A stretch of DNA of 64,000 bases from Paraburkholderia acidisoli (GTDB lineage: Bacteria > Pseudomonadota > Gammaproteobacteria > Burkholderiales > Burkholderiaceae). The position numbers were made by a program, and so were the translations under genes. Location of the stretch: the NCBI RefSeq assembly GCF_009789675.1, contig NZ_CP046915.1, positions 744,001 to 808,000 on the forward strand. The letters are read 5' to 3'. Of this stretch, positions 18,263-26,979 are shown piece by piece. Under the pieces are notes generated by a model. That model had not been told where the DNA came from, made no database searches, and worked only from the letters and a program-made list of their open reading frames with translations. The first letter of the stretch is position 1; the number at the start of each line of letters is the position of its first letter.

Positions 18263-18627
18263 TCCCTGGTAATTTCCGTCGATGGAAGGTGGGCAAGCGC
18301 GCCGTGGCGACATGCGTCGTAACGGCGCGTTTTGCCGTTTGCGCGCTCGTGGATTTTTCGCGGCCTAGTTGTTTTTTCCTTGATATCGAGTTGTCCCCGA
18401 GTCGTTCCCGGGACGCGCGGCTGCGCGCCTCGCCGCGCGCCGCCTGCCGGACGCATTACAATGCAGGATTCATAACGCGGCGGCCGGGCAACGCACCCAG
18501 CACGCGGCGACTGCCGGCGCATCGCCCCGGCACACGACAATATCCCCACGATCGCCATGCCCCGCTGCCGCGCGCCGTCGCGCACTGGCGCGCTTGAATT
18601 CGCCGGATCAACGCAGGAATCATTGTC
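18263..18627. other. Intergenic region before the iron-uptake operon
   Basis: 365 bp without a supported gene. It contains GC-rich inverted segments near 18400-18450, a TACAAT hexamer near 18455 that could be a -10 element, and a half Fur-site (AATCATTGTC, 18618-18627) touching the leader ORF start. No full Fur box comparable to those at 8.4 and 28.2 kb is visible. Confidence 0.4.
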
Positions 18628-18723
18628 ATGAAACGCTTTACGCCGCCGCCCGCGCGGTTGTCGTCACCGGATTCGCCGTTGCTCGTGCCCACGCGGCCGT
18701 ATCGCGCGGGTCGCGCCGCATGA
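18628..18723 (+). CDS. Possible 31-residue leader peptide coupled to the DUF3649 gene
   Basis: ATG 18628 opens a 31-codon frame (MKRFTPPPARLSS...) whose TGA overlaps the ATG of the DUF3649 gene as ATGA. The peptide is rich in Pro, Arg and Ser and has no transmembrane span. AGGA lies about 10 nt upstream. The ATGA arrangement would allow translational coupling, as between the three following genes. It could equally be a chance frame. Confidence 0.35.
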   Translation: MKRFTPPPARLSSPDSPLLVPTRPYRAGRAA

Positions 18724-19088
18724 GCGCCGCATTCGCGCGCGCGCGCCGCCATGCGCCGGTCGCGTCGCGTGTCGTCGCGGCGATCGTCGGCGGCTATGCG
18801 CTCGGCGCGCTCTCGAGCGTGGCCGCACTCGCCTTGCCGATGAGCGCGACGCAAGGCGTCGTCACGGGCATGCTGGCGAGTTTCGTGGTCTACACGGGCG
18901 CGGTGATCTGGGTGTTTCTCGCGCGCAGCGCCACGCGCGCGTGGGCCGGGCTCGCGCTCGTCGCGGCGCCGCTCGCGCTGGCGGCGTGGTGGGCCTCGTC
19001 GGTTGCGTCCGCAACGAATCACGCTGCGAGCCACCTGGCGAGCACGGCATCGGCCGCCACGAAGGCGCAGGAAGGCAAACCCCAATGA
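18720..19088 (+). CDS. DUF3649 family inner-membrane iron-uptake-associated protein
   Basis: 122 residues from ATG 18720. Three or four hydrophobic spans follow a short basic start (ARARRHAPVASRVVAAIVGGYALG), a beginning typical of DUF3649 proteins. These are encoded next to PepSY and DUF3325 genes in proteobacterial siderophore loci. Its TGA overlaps the ATG of the PepSY gene. The molecular role is not established; it probably works with the PepSY protein in handling ferric siderophores at the inner membrane. Confidence 0.8.
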   Translation: MSAAFARARRHAPVASRVVAAIVGGYALGALSSVAALALPMSATQGVVTGMLASFVVYTGAVIWVFLARSATRAWAGLALVAAPLALAAWWASSVASATNHAASHLASTASAATKAQEGKPQ

Positions 19089-20701
19089 CGCGCAGCGCCA
19101 ACACCGAACCGAAAGCGCGCGGCGTGCGTCAGAGCATGTCCGACTTGCATACGTGGGCAGGGCTGCTCGCCGGCTGGATTCTCTATGCGATGTTCCTGAC
19201 CGGCACGGTCAGCTATTTCAAGGAAGAGATTTCGCAGTGGATGCGGCCCGAACTCGCGCATCAGCAGGTCACGCCCGATCCCGCCGAAGTCGCGCAGCGC
19301 GTGACCGGCACGCTCGCCACGCTGGCGGCGGGCAGTTCGCAATGGGGCATCCAGTTGCCGACCGATCGCGCCAACGCCGCGAGCGCGTTCTGGCGCATTC
19401 CGCCCGGCTCGCACGACAAACGTTTCTTCGATGAAGCGACCTTCGACCCCGCCACCGGCAAGAAGGTGAGCGCGCGCGAGACGCTGGGCGGCGACTTCTT
19501 CTATCGCTTTCACTTTCAGTTCTGGTACCTGCCCGCGATGTGGGGGCGCTGGGTCGCGGGCTTTTGCGCGATGTTCATGCTCGTGGCGATCGTGAGCGGC
19601 GTCATCACGCACAAGAAGATCTTCGTGGACTTCTTCACGTTCCGCTGGGGCAAGGGGCAGCGTTCATGGCTCGACGCGCACAACGCGCTCTCCGTGTTCG
19701 GCCTGCCGTTTCATTTGATGATCACCTACACGGGCCTCGTCACGTTGATGACGATGTACATGCCGTGGGGCGCGCAAACCGCATTGACGACGCCCGCGCA
19801 GCGCCAGGAACTCATGACGCAGCTGAACGCGTTCATCCAGCCGGGCAAGCCCTCCGGCGTGCCGGCGCCGCTCGCGAACGTGGCGCCGATGGTGCGCGAG
19901 GCGCAGGCCCGCTGGGGCCACGACAACGTGCTGCGCGTGACGATCACCAATCCCGGCGATGCGAGCGCGCGCGTGGCCGTGTCGCGCGGCGAGGCGGCGC
20001 GCGTTTCCGTGAGCCCGCAGTATCTGCTGTTCGACGGCGCGAGCGGCAAGCTGCTCCAGGTGAACGACCACGTGGGCGGCGCGGCCGAAACGCGCGGCGT
20101 GCTCTACGCGCTGCACATGGGACGTTTCAGCGACCTGCAACTGCGCTGGCTCTATTTCATCGTGAGTCTCGCGGGTACGGCCATGGTGGGCACGGGGCTC
20201 GTGATGTGGACCGTCAAGCGGCGCCAGAAGCTGCCCGATCCGGCGCGCCCCTACTTCGGTTTCCGGCTGGTCGAGCGGCTCAATATCGCGAGCATCGCTG
20301 GTCTGTCGATTGCGATGACCGCGTATCTATGGGCCAATCGTCTGCTGCCGGTCGCGCTCGCGAATCGCGCCGACGCCGAGATCAACGTGTTCTTCGCGAT
20401 CTGGGCCGCCACGTTCTTCTACGCGCTCGCGCGCCCCGCGAAGCGCGCGTGGATCGAACTGTTGTGGTGTGCGGCCGCGCTGCTGGCGTTGCTGCCGGTG
20501 CTCAATGCGCTCACCACGCAGCGGCCCTTCTGGCACAGCGTGGCCGTGGGCGACTGGGTCTACGCGGGCTTCGATCTGATGATGTGGGCGCTGGCCGCGC
20601 TGCATGCGGCGCTCGCGTTGCGCACGGCGCGCCATCGTCCGCGTGCGAAGTCCGCGCCCGCGCGCCGTGCGAGCGCGCTGCGCGAACAGGAGGACGCGTG
20701 A
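19085..20701 (+). CDS. PepSY-associated TM helix protein (siderophore iron reductase-like)
   Basis: 538 residues. A first TM span (LHTWAGLLAGWILYAMFLTG, residues ~20-40) is followed by a large periplasmic part, a second and third TM (~155-180 and ~200-220), another periplasmic part, and four C-terminal TM spans from ~345. His residues sit in or near the membrane spans (DLHTW, SWLDAHNAL, FHLMITYTG, ALHMGRF), the pattern of PepSY_TM proteins thought to bind heme and reduce ferric siderophores. ATGA overlap with the genes on both sides shows an operon of three. Confidence 0.88.
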   Translation: MTRSANTEPKARGVRQSMSDLHTWAGLLAGWILYAMFLTGTVSYFKEEISQWMRPELAHQQVTPDPAEVAQRVTGTLATLAAGSSQWGIQLPTDRANAASAFWRIPPGSHDKRFFDEATFDPATGKKVSARETLGGDFFYRFHFQFWYLPAMWGRWVAGFCAMFMLVAIVSGVITHKKIFVDFFTFRWGKGQRSWLDAHNALSVFGLPFHLMITYTGLVTLMTMYMPWGAQTALTTPAQRQELMTQLNAFIQPGKPSGVPAPLANVAPMVREAQARWGHDNVLRVTITNPGDASARVAVSRGEAARVSVSPQYLLFDGASGKLLQVNDHVGGAAETRGVLYALHMGRFSDLQLRWLYFIVSLAGTAMVGTGLVMWTVKRRQKLPDPARPYFGFRLVERLNIASIAGLSIAMTAYLWANRLLPVALANRADAEINVFFAIWAATFFYALARPAKRAWIELLWCAAALLALLPVLNALTTQRPFWHSVAVGDWVYAGFDLMMWALAALHAALALRTARHRPRAKSAPARRASALREQEDA

Positions 20702-20985
20702 TGTCGATGCTCGCGTTGATCCTCTGCGTGCCCGCGTTCGTGTGTCTCGCGCTCGCGATGGAACGCCATCAGCGCCTGGTATTCGGCGCGGCGCTCTCGC
20801 GCGTGGCCGCGCGCACGCTGCGCGTGACGGGCTGGCTCGGACTCGTCGTCGCGTTGGGGTTGGCCGTAGCGGCGCAGGGCTGGGCGCTCGGGCTCGTGTG
20901 GTATAGCGGCTGCACGAGTCTGGCGGCGGGCGTGGTGTACGCGCTGCTCATCGTCTATGAACGGCGGGCGACCGCGCGCCAGTGA
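20701..20985 (+). CDS. DUF3325 family small membrane protein
   Basis: 94 residues, three TM spans (residues ~2-20, 40-62 and 66-86) with the family pattern CLALAMERHQRLVFG near the start. ATG 20701 overlaps the PepSY stop (TGATG) and has AGGAGG 7 nt upstream. DUF3325 genes accompany PepSY and DUF3649 genes in iron-uptake operons; function unknown. Confidence 0.8.
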   Translation: MSMLALILCVPAFVCLALAMERHQRLVFGAALSRVAARTLRVTGWLGLVVALGLAVAAQGWALGLVWYSGCTSLAAGVVYALLIVYERRATARQ

Positions 20986-21095
20986 CGCGATCGATGTCTC
21001 GACGGCTGCGTCGATTGATGCCGCGATCGTGACGGTATCGAGCCGCGCGATGCCTATGAACCGCACACGCGCGGTGGCCAAGCCCCGCGCCGTGC

Positions 21096-21278
21096 TCACG
21101 CCGTCACGCGAATCCAGCGCGCAACGAACAGGGCGATGGTCGCGACGATAAATGCCGTCGATGCCACCAGCACGGCCAGGCGCATGGCGTACTCGCCGCG
21201 CGTGAGCCTGCGTTTGCCGCTCGCAGGACGAGGCACGCTGTACGAGCGCATGCGCGTACCGTCAGTCGTCTTTTTCAT
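21096..21278 (-). CDS. Small single-span membrane protein
   Basis: 60 residues from ATG 21278 (MKKTTDGTRMRSY). A basic N-terminal half is followed by one TM helix (residues ~32-56, RLAVLVASTAFIVATIALFVARW). It converges with the DUF3325 gene. No family recognised; it is plausible by composition and membrane topology only. Confidence 0.5.
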   Translation of the reverse strand: MKKTTDGTRMRSYSVPRPASGKRRLTRGEYAMRLAVLVASTAFIVATIALFVARWIRVTA

Positions 21279-21414
21279 TGCCTTTAGCCTCGACGGCGCG
21301 CACGCAGCCAAGCAATGGTTCTCTCAGGTTCTTGTGTATGCCGTCTCTGCAATCGGCCGTTGCAAAGTAGCGGAAAAGCCGGGTGCTGGCAATCCGCAAT
21401 CCCTTCTAGAGACT

Positions 21415-21434
21415 GTTAGATTCGGACATCTAAC
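21415..21434. promoter_or_regulatory. Operator-like inverted repeat
   Basis: GTTAGAT-N6-ATCTAAC, a perfect 7-bp dyad in an AT-richer gap 137 bp upstream of the small membrane protein ATG (21278). It resembles a dimeric regulator site. The protein that binds it is not evident. Confidence 0.45.
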
Positions 21435-21547
21435 TGACGCATTCAGCGCGAGGCGCAGGGATATATCGCGCGTTATCCGCATGATTTACTGATTGGGATG
21501 GACTGAGGTAAGCCTTACGTGCCGATGGCGTGACGCATGAAGCGTGC

Positions 21548-21676
21548 TCAGGCGAGCGCGCCGCCGCCATCCGCGTACACGGTGCTGCCCGTCAGGCAGG
21601 GATTGGCGAGGAACTTCATGACTTCCGGCGTCGAGCCCGTGACGATGGCGGTCTTGCCGGTCAGATCGACGTTCAT
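21548..21676 (-). pseudogene. Remnant of a short-chain dehydrogenase with an internal deletion
   Basis: A 42-codon frame joins an SDR N-terminus (MNVDLTGKTAIVTGST, first strand and the start of the glycine loop) directly to an SDR C-terminus (FLANPCLTGSTVYADGGGALA). About 200 codons holding the NAD-binding fold and the Ser-Tyr-Lys site are missing. The join is in frame, so a short product could be made, but it cannot be an enzyme. It lies 102 bp downstream of dinB on the same strand. Confidence 0.8.
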
Positions 21677-21778
21677 GCGCGGGTTCTCCGTGAAATGAGG
21701 TTGAGGGCCGCCTTCACGGATCGCGTTGCACGTGGCATGTCGAGCCTCGACGCGCGGCCGCCGCGCGGAGCGCATGGC

Positions 21779-22939
21779 CTATGAGCCGAACGGCAGTTCG
21801 CCTTGCACCTGGCGCGGTGCCGGATTGTCCGCCGAAAAACGCTCCAGCGCACTCGCGCGCACGCCGATCAGCCGTATGCGCCGGTCGAGATCGACACGCT
21901 TGAGACACTCGCCCGCCGCGCGGCGAATCTCCTGCGCGGTGGACACGGCGTGCGGCAGCGACAGATCGCGCGTGACGATCTTGAAGTCGGCGAACTTGAT
22001 TTTGATGCCCACCGTGCGCGCGCTGTAACCCTTGCGCTCCAGGTCTTGCGCGACGCGTTCGCACAGCTGCGAAAGCGCGGGCGTGAGCGTCTCGCGGTCG
22101 CGCCGCACGTGCATGTCGCGCTCGAAGGTGGTTTCGCGGCTCATCGACTTCGGTTCCGACGAGACCACCACGGCGCGCTCGTCGTGGCCCTGCGCGATAC
22201 GCGCGAGCCACGCCGCGTACTTCTGGCCGAAATTCTCCTGCAGCACGCCGAGGTCGGCCGCCGCGACGTCGCCGATCGTGTTCATGCCGAGACTCGCGAG
22301 GCGCTCGCTCGCGCGCGGCCCGATGCCGTTCACCTTCTTCGCGGCCAGCGGCCAGATGCGCGTTTCGAGGTCGGCGCTCGTGAGGATGGTGAGGCCGTCC
22401 GGCTTGTCGAGTTCGGAGCCGATCTTCGCGAGCAGCTTGTTGGGCGCGATGGCGATCGAGCAGGTGAGGCCGGTGGCCTGATTGACCGCGCGCTTGATGC
22501 GTTCGCCCAGTTCGCGCGACTCGCCTTCGACTTCGGTGAGATCGATATAGATTTCGTCGATGCCGCGGTCTTCGATCTGGTCCGTGAAGGTATGCACCGC
22601 GTCTTTGAACAGCCGCGAGTAACGGCGGTACGAGTCGAAGTCGGTGGGCAGCAGGATGGCCTCGGGCGCGAGTTGCGCGGCCTTCATCATGCCCATGGCC
22701 GAGAACACGCCGAACGCGCGCGCTTCGTAAGTGGACGTGGTGACCACGCCGCGCCCGACGTAATCGCGCAGCCGCGCGAAGCGCCGTGTGCCGTTGGCGA
22801 GCAGTTCCGGCGCGGCATTGCGGCCCCCGCCGATCACGACCGCCTGGCCACGCAACTCGGGATAGCGGAGCAGCTCCACGGATGCGTAGAACGCGTCCAT
22901 GTCGAGATGAGCGATGCGGCGGGGCGGCGCGTGGCTCAC
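21779..22939 (-). CDS. dinB: DNA polymerase IV (Y-family translesion polymerase)
   Basis: 386 residues. Metal-binding DMDAFYASVE at residues 13-22 (steric-gate position is Tyr18) and the catalytic GIDEIYIDLTE near residue 125, then thumb with a helix-hairpin-helix GIGPRASERLASLGM, and the little-finger domain from ~245. The C-terminal VQGELPFGS fits a beta-clamp binding peptide of the QxxLxF kind. It copies damaged DNA and is error-prone. A perfect LexA-type palindrome 88 bp upstream indicates SOS control. Confidence 0.96.
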   Translation of the reverse strand: MSHAPPRRIAHLDMDAFYASVELLRYPELRGQAVVIGGGRNAAPELLANGTRRFARLRDYVGRGVVTTSTYEARAFGVFSAMGMMKAAQLAPEAILLPTDFDSYRRYSRLFKDAVHTFTDQIEDRGIDEIYIDLTEVEGESRELGERIKRAVNQATGLTCSIAIAPNKLLAKIGSELDKPDGLTILTSADLETRIWPLAAKKVNGIGPRASERLASLGMNTIGDVAAADLGVLQENFGQKYAAWLARIAQGHDERAVVVSSEPKSMSRETTFERDMHVRRDRETLTPALSQLCERVAQDLERKGYSARTVGIKIKFADFKIVTRDLSLPHAVSTAQEIRRAAGECLKRVDLDRRIRLIGVRASALERFSADNPAPRQVQGELPFGS

Positions 22940-23026
22940 TTCGGCGACTCTGCGAAATTGCTCAACGGATCCACTCGTGTTCTCGCGCGCGCCGGCACGC
23001 AGAAAAGGGTCATGACAGCCCGGCGG

Positions 23027-23042
23027 CCTGTATATGCATACA
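23027..23042. promoter_or_regulatory. LexA (SOS) box upstream of dinB
   Basis: CTGTATATGCATACAG, a full palindrome matching the proteobacterial CTGT-N8-ACAG SOS box with the AT-alternating centre. It is 88 bp before the dinB ATG and 94 bp past the LysR stop at 23136. Confidence 0.85.
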
Positions 23043-23135
23043 GTAGTTTACTCACGGGCGGGAGTTCGCGCAAGACGGGGCGTGAGACTGCGCGAAAGGC
23101 GAGAGCCGTGCCGCGACCGGCAAAACGCCAGCGCG

Positions 23136-24023
23136 TCAACCCGCCTCGGCGACCGCTGCGATGAAGGCGTCGAGCGCCGGATTGACCGCGTCGGCGCGCC
23201 AGACGAATTCGACGGGATACGACAAGGTCAGGTCCGCGTGCTCGATCAGCATCACCTGGTTCGGACAACTATAGATGCAGGCCTCCGGCACGATCGCGTA
23301 GCCCATGCCGGCGGCCACGAGGCCGAGTATCGTCGAGACGTCGCCGCCGATCGGCACGATGCGCGGCGAGAAACCGGCAAGCTGGCATTGATGGATCAGA
23401 AAGTCGTTATAGGCCGGCGCCACTTCTCTCGCGAACCACATGAACGGTTCGTCTTTCAGCTCGGCGAGACGCGTGGGCACCACGGGCGCGGAACCGTCGG
23501 CGGGGCGCGGGACCGCGAGCCGCAAATGGCAGTCGAACAGATGACACGCGTTGAACGCCGGGTCGCGCGGATCGCGCCACGCGAGGAACCCGCCGTCGAG
23601 ACTGCCGCTCGCAATGCGCGCCAGTTGCTTCGCCGCCAGCGCGGGCTCGAGCATGACGGTGACGTCGGGATGCGTGGCCTTGAAGTTACGCACGGGTTTC
23701 AGCGTTGCCGGATGCCAGCTGTAATTGGGCGCCAGCCCGATCTTCAACGCGCCCGCCTGGCCTCGCGCGAGCCGCACGAACAACTCGCGCGCGGTTTCCA
23801 GATCGCCCAGTAACCGCCGCGCGTCGATGGCGAAGCGCTCGCCCGGCACGGTCAGTTGCACGCCCTTTGCATTGCGATGAAACAGGTCGCTGCCCAGTTC
23901 TTCTTCGAGATCGCGGATCTGTCTGCTCAATGCGGGCTGGACGATATGAAGTCGTCGCGCGGCTTCCGCCACGCTGCCGCAATCGGCGACGGCAAGGAAA
24001 TATCGCAGGTGTCGGAGTTCCAT
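23136..24023 (-). CDS. LysR-family regulator of the adjacent transporter/amidohydrolase genes
   Basis: 295 residues. Winged helix at residues 1-60 (MELRHLRYFLAVADCGSVAEAARRL) of the HcaR/BenM-like group, effector domain from ~90. ATG 24023. Divergent from the MHS transporter gene with a T-N11-A dyad between them, so it probably activates transporter and amidohydrolase in response to their substrate. Confidence 0.92.
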   Translation of the reverse strand: MELRHLRYFLAVADCGSVAEAARRLHIVQPALSRQIRDLEEELGSDLFHRNAKGVQLTVPGERFAIDARRLLGDLETARELFVRLARGQAGALKIGLAPNYSWHPATLKPVRNFKATHPDVTVMLEPALAAKQLARIASGSLDGGFLAWRDPRDPAFNACHLFDCHLRLAVPRPADGSAPVVPTRLAELKDEPFMWFAREVAPAYNDFLIHQCQLAGFSPRIVPIGGDVSTILGLVAAGMGYAIVPEACIYSCPNQVMLIEHADLTLSYPVEFVWRADAVNPALDAFIAAVAEAG

Positions 24024-24044
24024 GGTCCCTGTGGGTCGACTCGC

Positions 24045-24063
24045 CTATACCTCAAAAGTATAG
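24045..24063. promoter_or_regulatory. LysR-type operator
   Basis: CTATAC-N7-GTATAG, a perfect dyad with a T-N11-A core, between the divergent LysR (24023) and transporter (24145) starts. Confidence 0.6.
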
Positions 24064-24144
24064 CCGCCATTTTTGAAGAGTATGCGTGTCGCCGCACGCC
24101 TCGCGTTTAGGCTGTTCACACGTCAAAACGATGAGAGACACAAC

Positions 24145-25464
24145 ATGGCGAGTGAGAACACGGTCTTGCGACGATCCGACGCGGTGGTCGCTTCGAGCCG
24201 ACGAGCGGTGGCAGCCGCGTCGGTCGGCAACATTCTGGAAATTTACGATTTCATTGCCTACGGCATCTTCGCCGTTCCCATCTCCCGCACGTTCTTTCCC
24301 GCCAGTTCGGACTTCGCCGCGCTGATCCTCACATTCATCACGTTCGCCGTGGGTTTCCTCGTGAGACCGGCCGGTGCGCTCGTGCTCGGCCGCTACGCGG
24401 ACCGGGCGGGCCGCAAGAAAGCGCTGAGCCTCACCTTGCTGCTCATGGCCGCCGGAACCGTGGTGCCGGCCGTGTGCCCGTCGTATGCCAGCATCGGCGT
24501 GGCGGCGCCGCTCCTGATCGTGCTGGGCCGCCTCGTGCAGGGCTTTTCGGCGGGTGGCGAAATTGGCGGCACGGTGGCCATGCTGATCGAGAACGCGCCG
24601 CAATCGCGCAAAGGGCTGTTCGGCTCGTTCCAGCAGATGTCGCAAGGCGGCGGCACGCTGATCGCCGGACTTGTGGGACTCGCGTTGACGAGCTGCTTCA
24701 CGCAGGCGCAGATTTTCGGCGGCGCGTGGCGACTGGCGTTCGCGTTCGGGCTGCTGATCGCGCCCGTGGGCTGGTACATCCGGCGCTCGGTGGCCGAAAC
24801 GCCCGATTTCGAACACGCGCAGCGTGCGCCGCGCCGTGCGCTGTGGCCGCAACTGGTCGAATACAAGGGGCGCGTGCTGACCGGCGTGGCGATCATGGTG
24901 TTCTGGACGATTGCGACCTACGTGTCGAATTACTTCACGACCTATGCGGTGCGCGAAGTGCATTTGAGTCTCTTCGACAGTTATATCGGGCAGGTGAGTT
25001 ACGGCATTGCGATGATGACGATGTGCCCGATCGTGGGCGCGCTCTCGGACCGTATCGGCACCCGGGCGCCCATGCTGTTCGGCGCCGCGCTGACCGCGGT
25101 TGTCGCGTATCCGCTCTTCCTGCTGCTCGCGCATTACCCGAGTCTCGCCACGCTCGTGGCGGTGCAGGTCGCGATCGCGTTTTTGCTCGCGTGCTATGCC
25201 GCGTGTGCGTCCACCGTGCTGGGCAGCGTGTTTCCCACCGGGTTTCGCGCAACCGGCGTGGGTCTCGCGTACGCCATCGGCGTGACGGTGTTCGGCGGCT
25301 TCACGCCGGTGGCCGTGACCGCGCTGATCGGCTTCACGGGCGACCGGCTCGTGATCGGCTATTACCTCGCGGCGGCGGCGCTGATCAGTTGCGTACCCGT
25401 GCTATTTATTTCGCACCGCGAAGGAAAAGCGGCGCCGGAAGCGGCGGCCGTTCAATTCGAATGA
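24145..25464 (+). CDS. MFS transporter, metabolite:H+ symporter (MHS) family
   Basis: 439 residues, about 12 TM spans, inner membrane. Start at ATG 24145 (MASENTVLRR). The first span reads VGNILEIYDFIAYGIFA, a form of the MHS signature (citrate, alpha-ketoglutarate, shikimate and proline permeases), and the loop RYADRAGRKKAL is the MFS loop 2-3 motif. It imports an organic acid or related solute with protons. The amidohydrolase gene starts 79 bp after its stop, so an N-acyl amino acid or similar conjugate is a reasonable cargo (inference). Confidence 0.9.
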   Translation: MASENTVLRRSDAVVASSRRAVAAASVGNILEIYDFIAYGIFAVPISRTFFPASSDFAALILTFITFAVGFLVRPAGALVLGRYADRAGRKKALSLTLLLMAAGTVVPAVCPSYASIGVAAPLLIVLGRLVQGFSAGGEIGGTVAMLIENAPQSRKGLFGSFQQMSQGGGTLIAGLVGLALTSCFTQAQIFGGAWRLAFAFGLLIAPVGWYIRRSVAETPDFEHAQRAPRRALWPQLVEYKGRVLTGVAIMVFWTIATYVSNYFTTYAVREVHLSLFDSYIGQVSYGIAMMTMCPIVGALSDRIGTRAPMLFGAALTAVVAYPLFLLLAHYPSLATLVAVQVAIAFLLACYAACASTVLGSVFPTGFRATGVGLAYAIGVTVFGGFTPVAVTALIGFTGDRLVIGYYLAAAALISCVPVLFISHREGKAAPEAAAVQFE

Positions 25465-25543
25465 TGCGCGTTCACGCGACGCGATTCGCTTGTGCGAATG
25501 GCGCGGCGTGAAGCCCAGTTTTAAGCCTGAAGGGAAGCCTGAA

Positions 25544-26842
25544 ATGAAAACCGTAGTGAAACCGGGCAGCACAAGGAACAGGATGATCGTCGAGGAATCC
25601 ATTGCCGCCTTTCAACCCGAACTGACGCGGATCCGGCGTCACCTCCATGCGCATCCCGAGTTGCGCTTCGAAGAACAGCAAACCGCCGACTATGTCGCGA
25701 CGCTGCTCGAAGCCTGGGATATTCCGGTCGTGCGGGGCATTGGCGGTCACGGTCTGGTGGGCATCTTGCGCGGCGAAGGCAACGGCAAGCGTTCGATCGG
25801 ACTGCGCGCCGACATGGATGCGCTGCCGATGCAGGAAGCCAACACGTTCGCGCATGCGTCGCGGCACGAAGGCAAGATGCACGCGTGCGGCCACGACGGG
25901 CACACGGCCATGCTGCTCGGCGCGGCGCGTTATCTGTCGCAACATCGCGACTTCGACGGCACCGTGAATTTCATCTTTCAGCCTGCGGAAGAGGGCGGTG
26001 CGGGCGCGCGCCGCATGATCGAAGACGGCCTGTTCGAGCGTTGCCCCATGGATGCCGTGTTTGGCGTGCACAACTGGCCGGGCCTGGCGGTGGGACGTTT
26101 TGGCGTGCGGCCCGACGCGCTGATGGCGTCCAGCAACACGTTCAGCCTGCAGATCGGCGGGCGCGGTTCGCACGCGGGGCAACCGCATCGCAGCGCCGAC
26201 CCGGTCATGATCGCCACGCAGATCGCGCAGGCGTGGCAGACCATCGTCTCGCGCAATGTCGATCCCAACGACTCCGCCGTGTTGTCGGTCACGCAGATCC
26301 ACGCGGGCGACGCCGTGAACGTGATTCCCGAACACGCGGTGTTGAGCGGCACGGTGCGCAGCTTCAGTGTCGACGTCACCAATCTGATCGAGAGCCGGAT
26401 GCGCACGATCGCGGAAGGCATTGCCGCGGCCTTCGACGTCGATCTCACGTTTCATTTCGCGCGCATCTATCCGGCGCTCGTCAATCACGCCGTCGAAGCC
26501 GGTCTCGTCGCCGACGTCATGGGCGAACTGGTCGGCGCGGAGAACGTCGACGAAAACATGACGCGCACCATGGCCTCGGAGGACTTTTCGTTTTATCTGC
26601 TGCACAAGCCGGGCGCCTATGCCTTTATCGGCAACGGCGACGGCACGGAGCGCCTGCCGGGCCAGGCGGAAGGCCCGTGTCAGTTGCACAGCGCGAGTTA
26701 CGACTTCAACGACGCGTTGCTGCCGCTCGGCACGAAATACTGGGTCGCGCTGACGCACGCGTATCTCAACCGCGTGGAGTATCCGCTGCGCTGTATTCAG
26801 GCCACGCATCGCGGCTGGCCAGTGGCGAAGGCGGGTGCCTGA
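25544..26842 (+). CDS. M20-family amidohydrolase (hippurate hydrolase/N-acyl amino acid deacylase type)
   Basis: 432 residues from ATG 25544 with GAAGGGAAG upstream. Metal ligands are seen in ADMDALPMQE, HACGHDGHTAMLLG and FQPAEEGGAGARRM; the lid domain contains GRGSHAGQPHRSADP and the dimer His; the last ligand His lies in the C-terminal part. It hydrolyses amide bonds of N-acyl amino acids in the cytoplasm. It lies downstream of an MHS permease and probably shares its LysR control. Confidence 0.93.
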   Translation: MKTVVKPGSTRNRMIVEESIAAFQPELTRIRRHLHAHPELRFEEQQTADYVATLLEAWDIPVVRGIGGHGLVGILRGEGNGKRSIGLRADMDALPMQEANTFAHASRHEGKMHACGHDGHTAMLLGAARYLSQHRDFDGTVNFIFQPAEEGGAGARRMIEDGLFERCPMDAVFGVHNWPGLAVGRFGVRPDALMASSNTFSLQIGGRGSHAGQPHRSADPVMIATQIAQAWQTIVSRNVDPNDSAVLSVTQIHAGDAVNVIPEHAVLSGTVRSFSVDVTNLIESRMRTIAEGIAAAFDVDLTFHFARIYPALVNHAVEAGLVADVMGELVGAENVDENMTRTMASEDFSFYLLHKPGAYAFIGNGDGTERLPGQAEGPCQLHSASYDFNDALLPLGTKYWVALTHAYLNRVEYPLRCIQATHRGWPVAKAGA

Positions 26843-26979
26843 AACACGGAAGCGGCGGTACAGGGCGGCATGCCGGGCGAAGGGCGGTGTACCTCGTGTC
26901 ATCGTCCGGACGACTTCATGTGCTACTGTAGATGTTCGGAGCCAGTAGGACGTTTCATTCGAACACCAGAAGGATGCTC

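Noticed and set aside
18618..18627. Full Fur box before the DUF3649 operon
   Set aside because: Only the right half (AATCATTGTC) matches; the left half has no similarity to the consensus.
18594..18719. Longer DUF3649 protein from a TTG at 18594
   Set aside because: The extra 42 residues do not look like the family start, there is no ribosome site, and ATG 18720 fits known N-termini.
21136..21492. Plus-strand 118-codon frame over the small membrane protein gene
   Set aside because: Crosses the dyad at 21415 and the spacer, has no ribosome site or domain, and overlaps a better minus-strand candidate.
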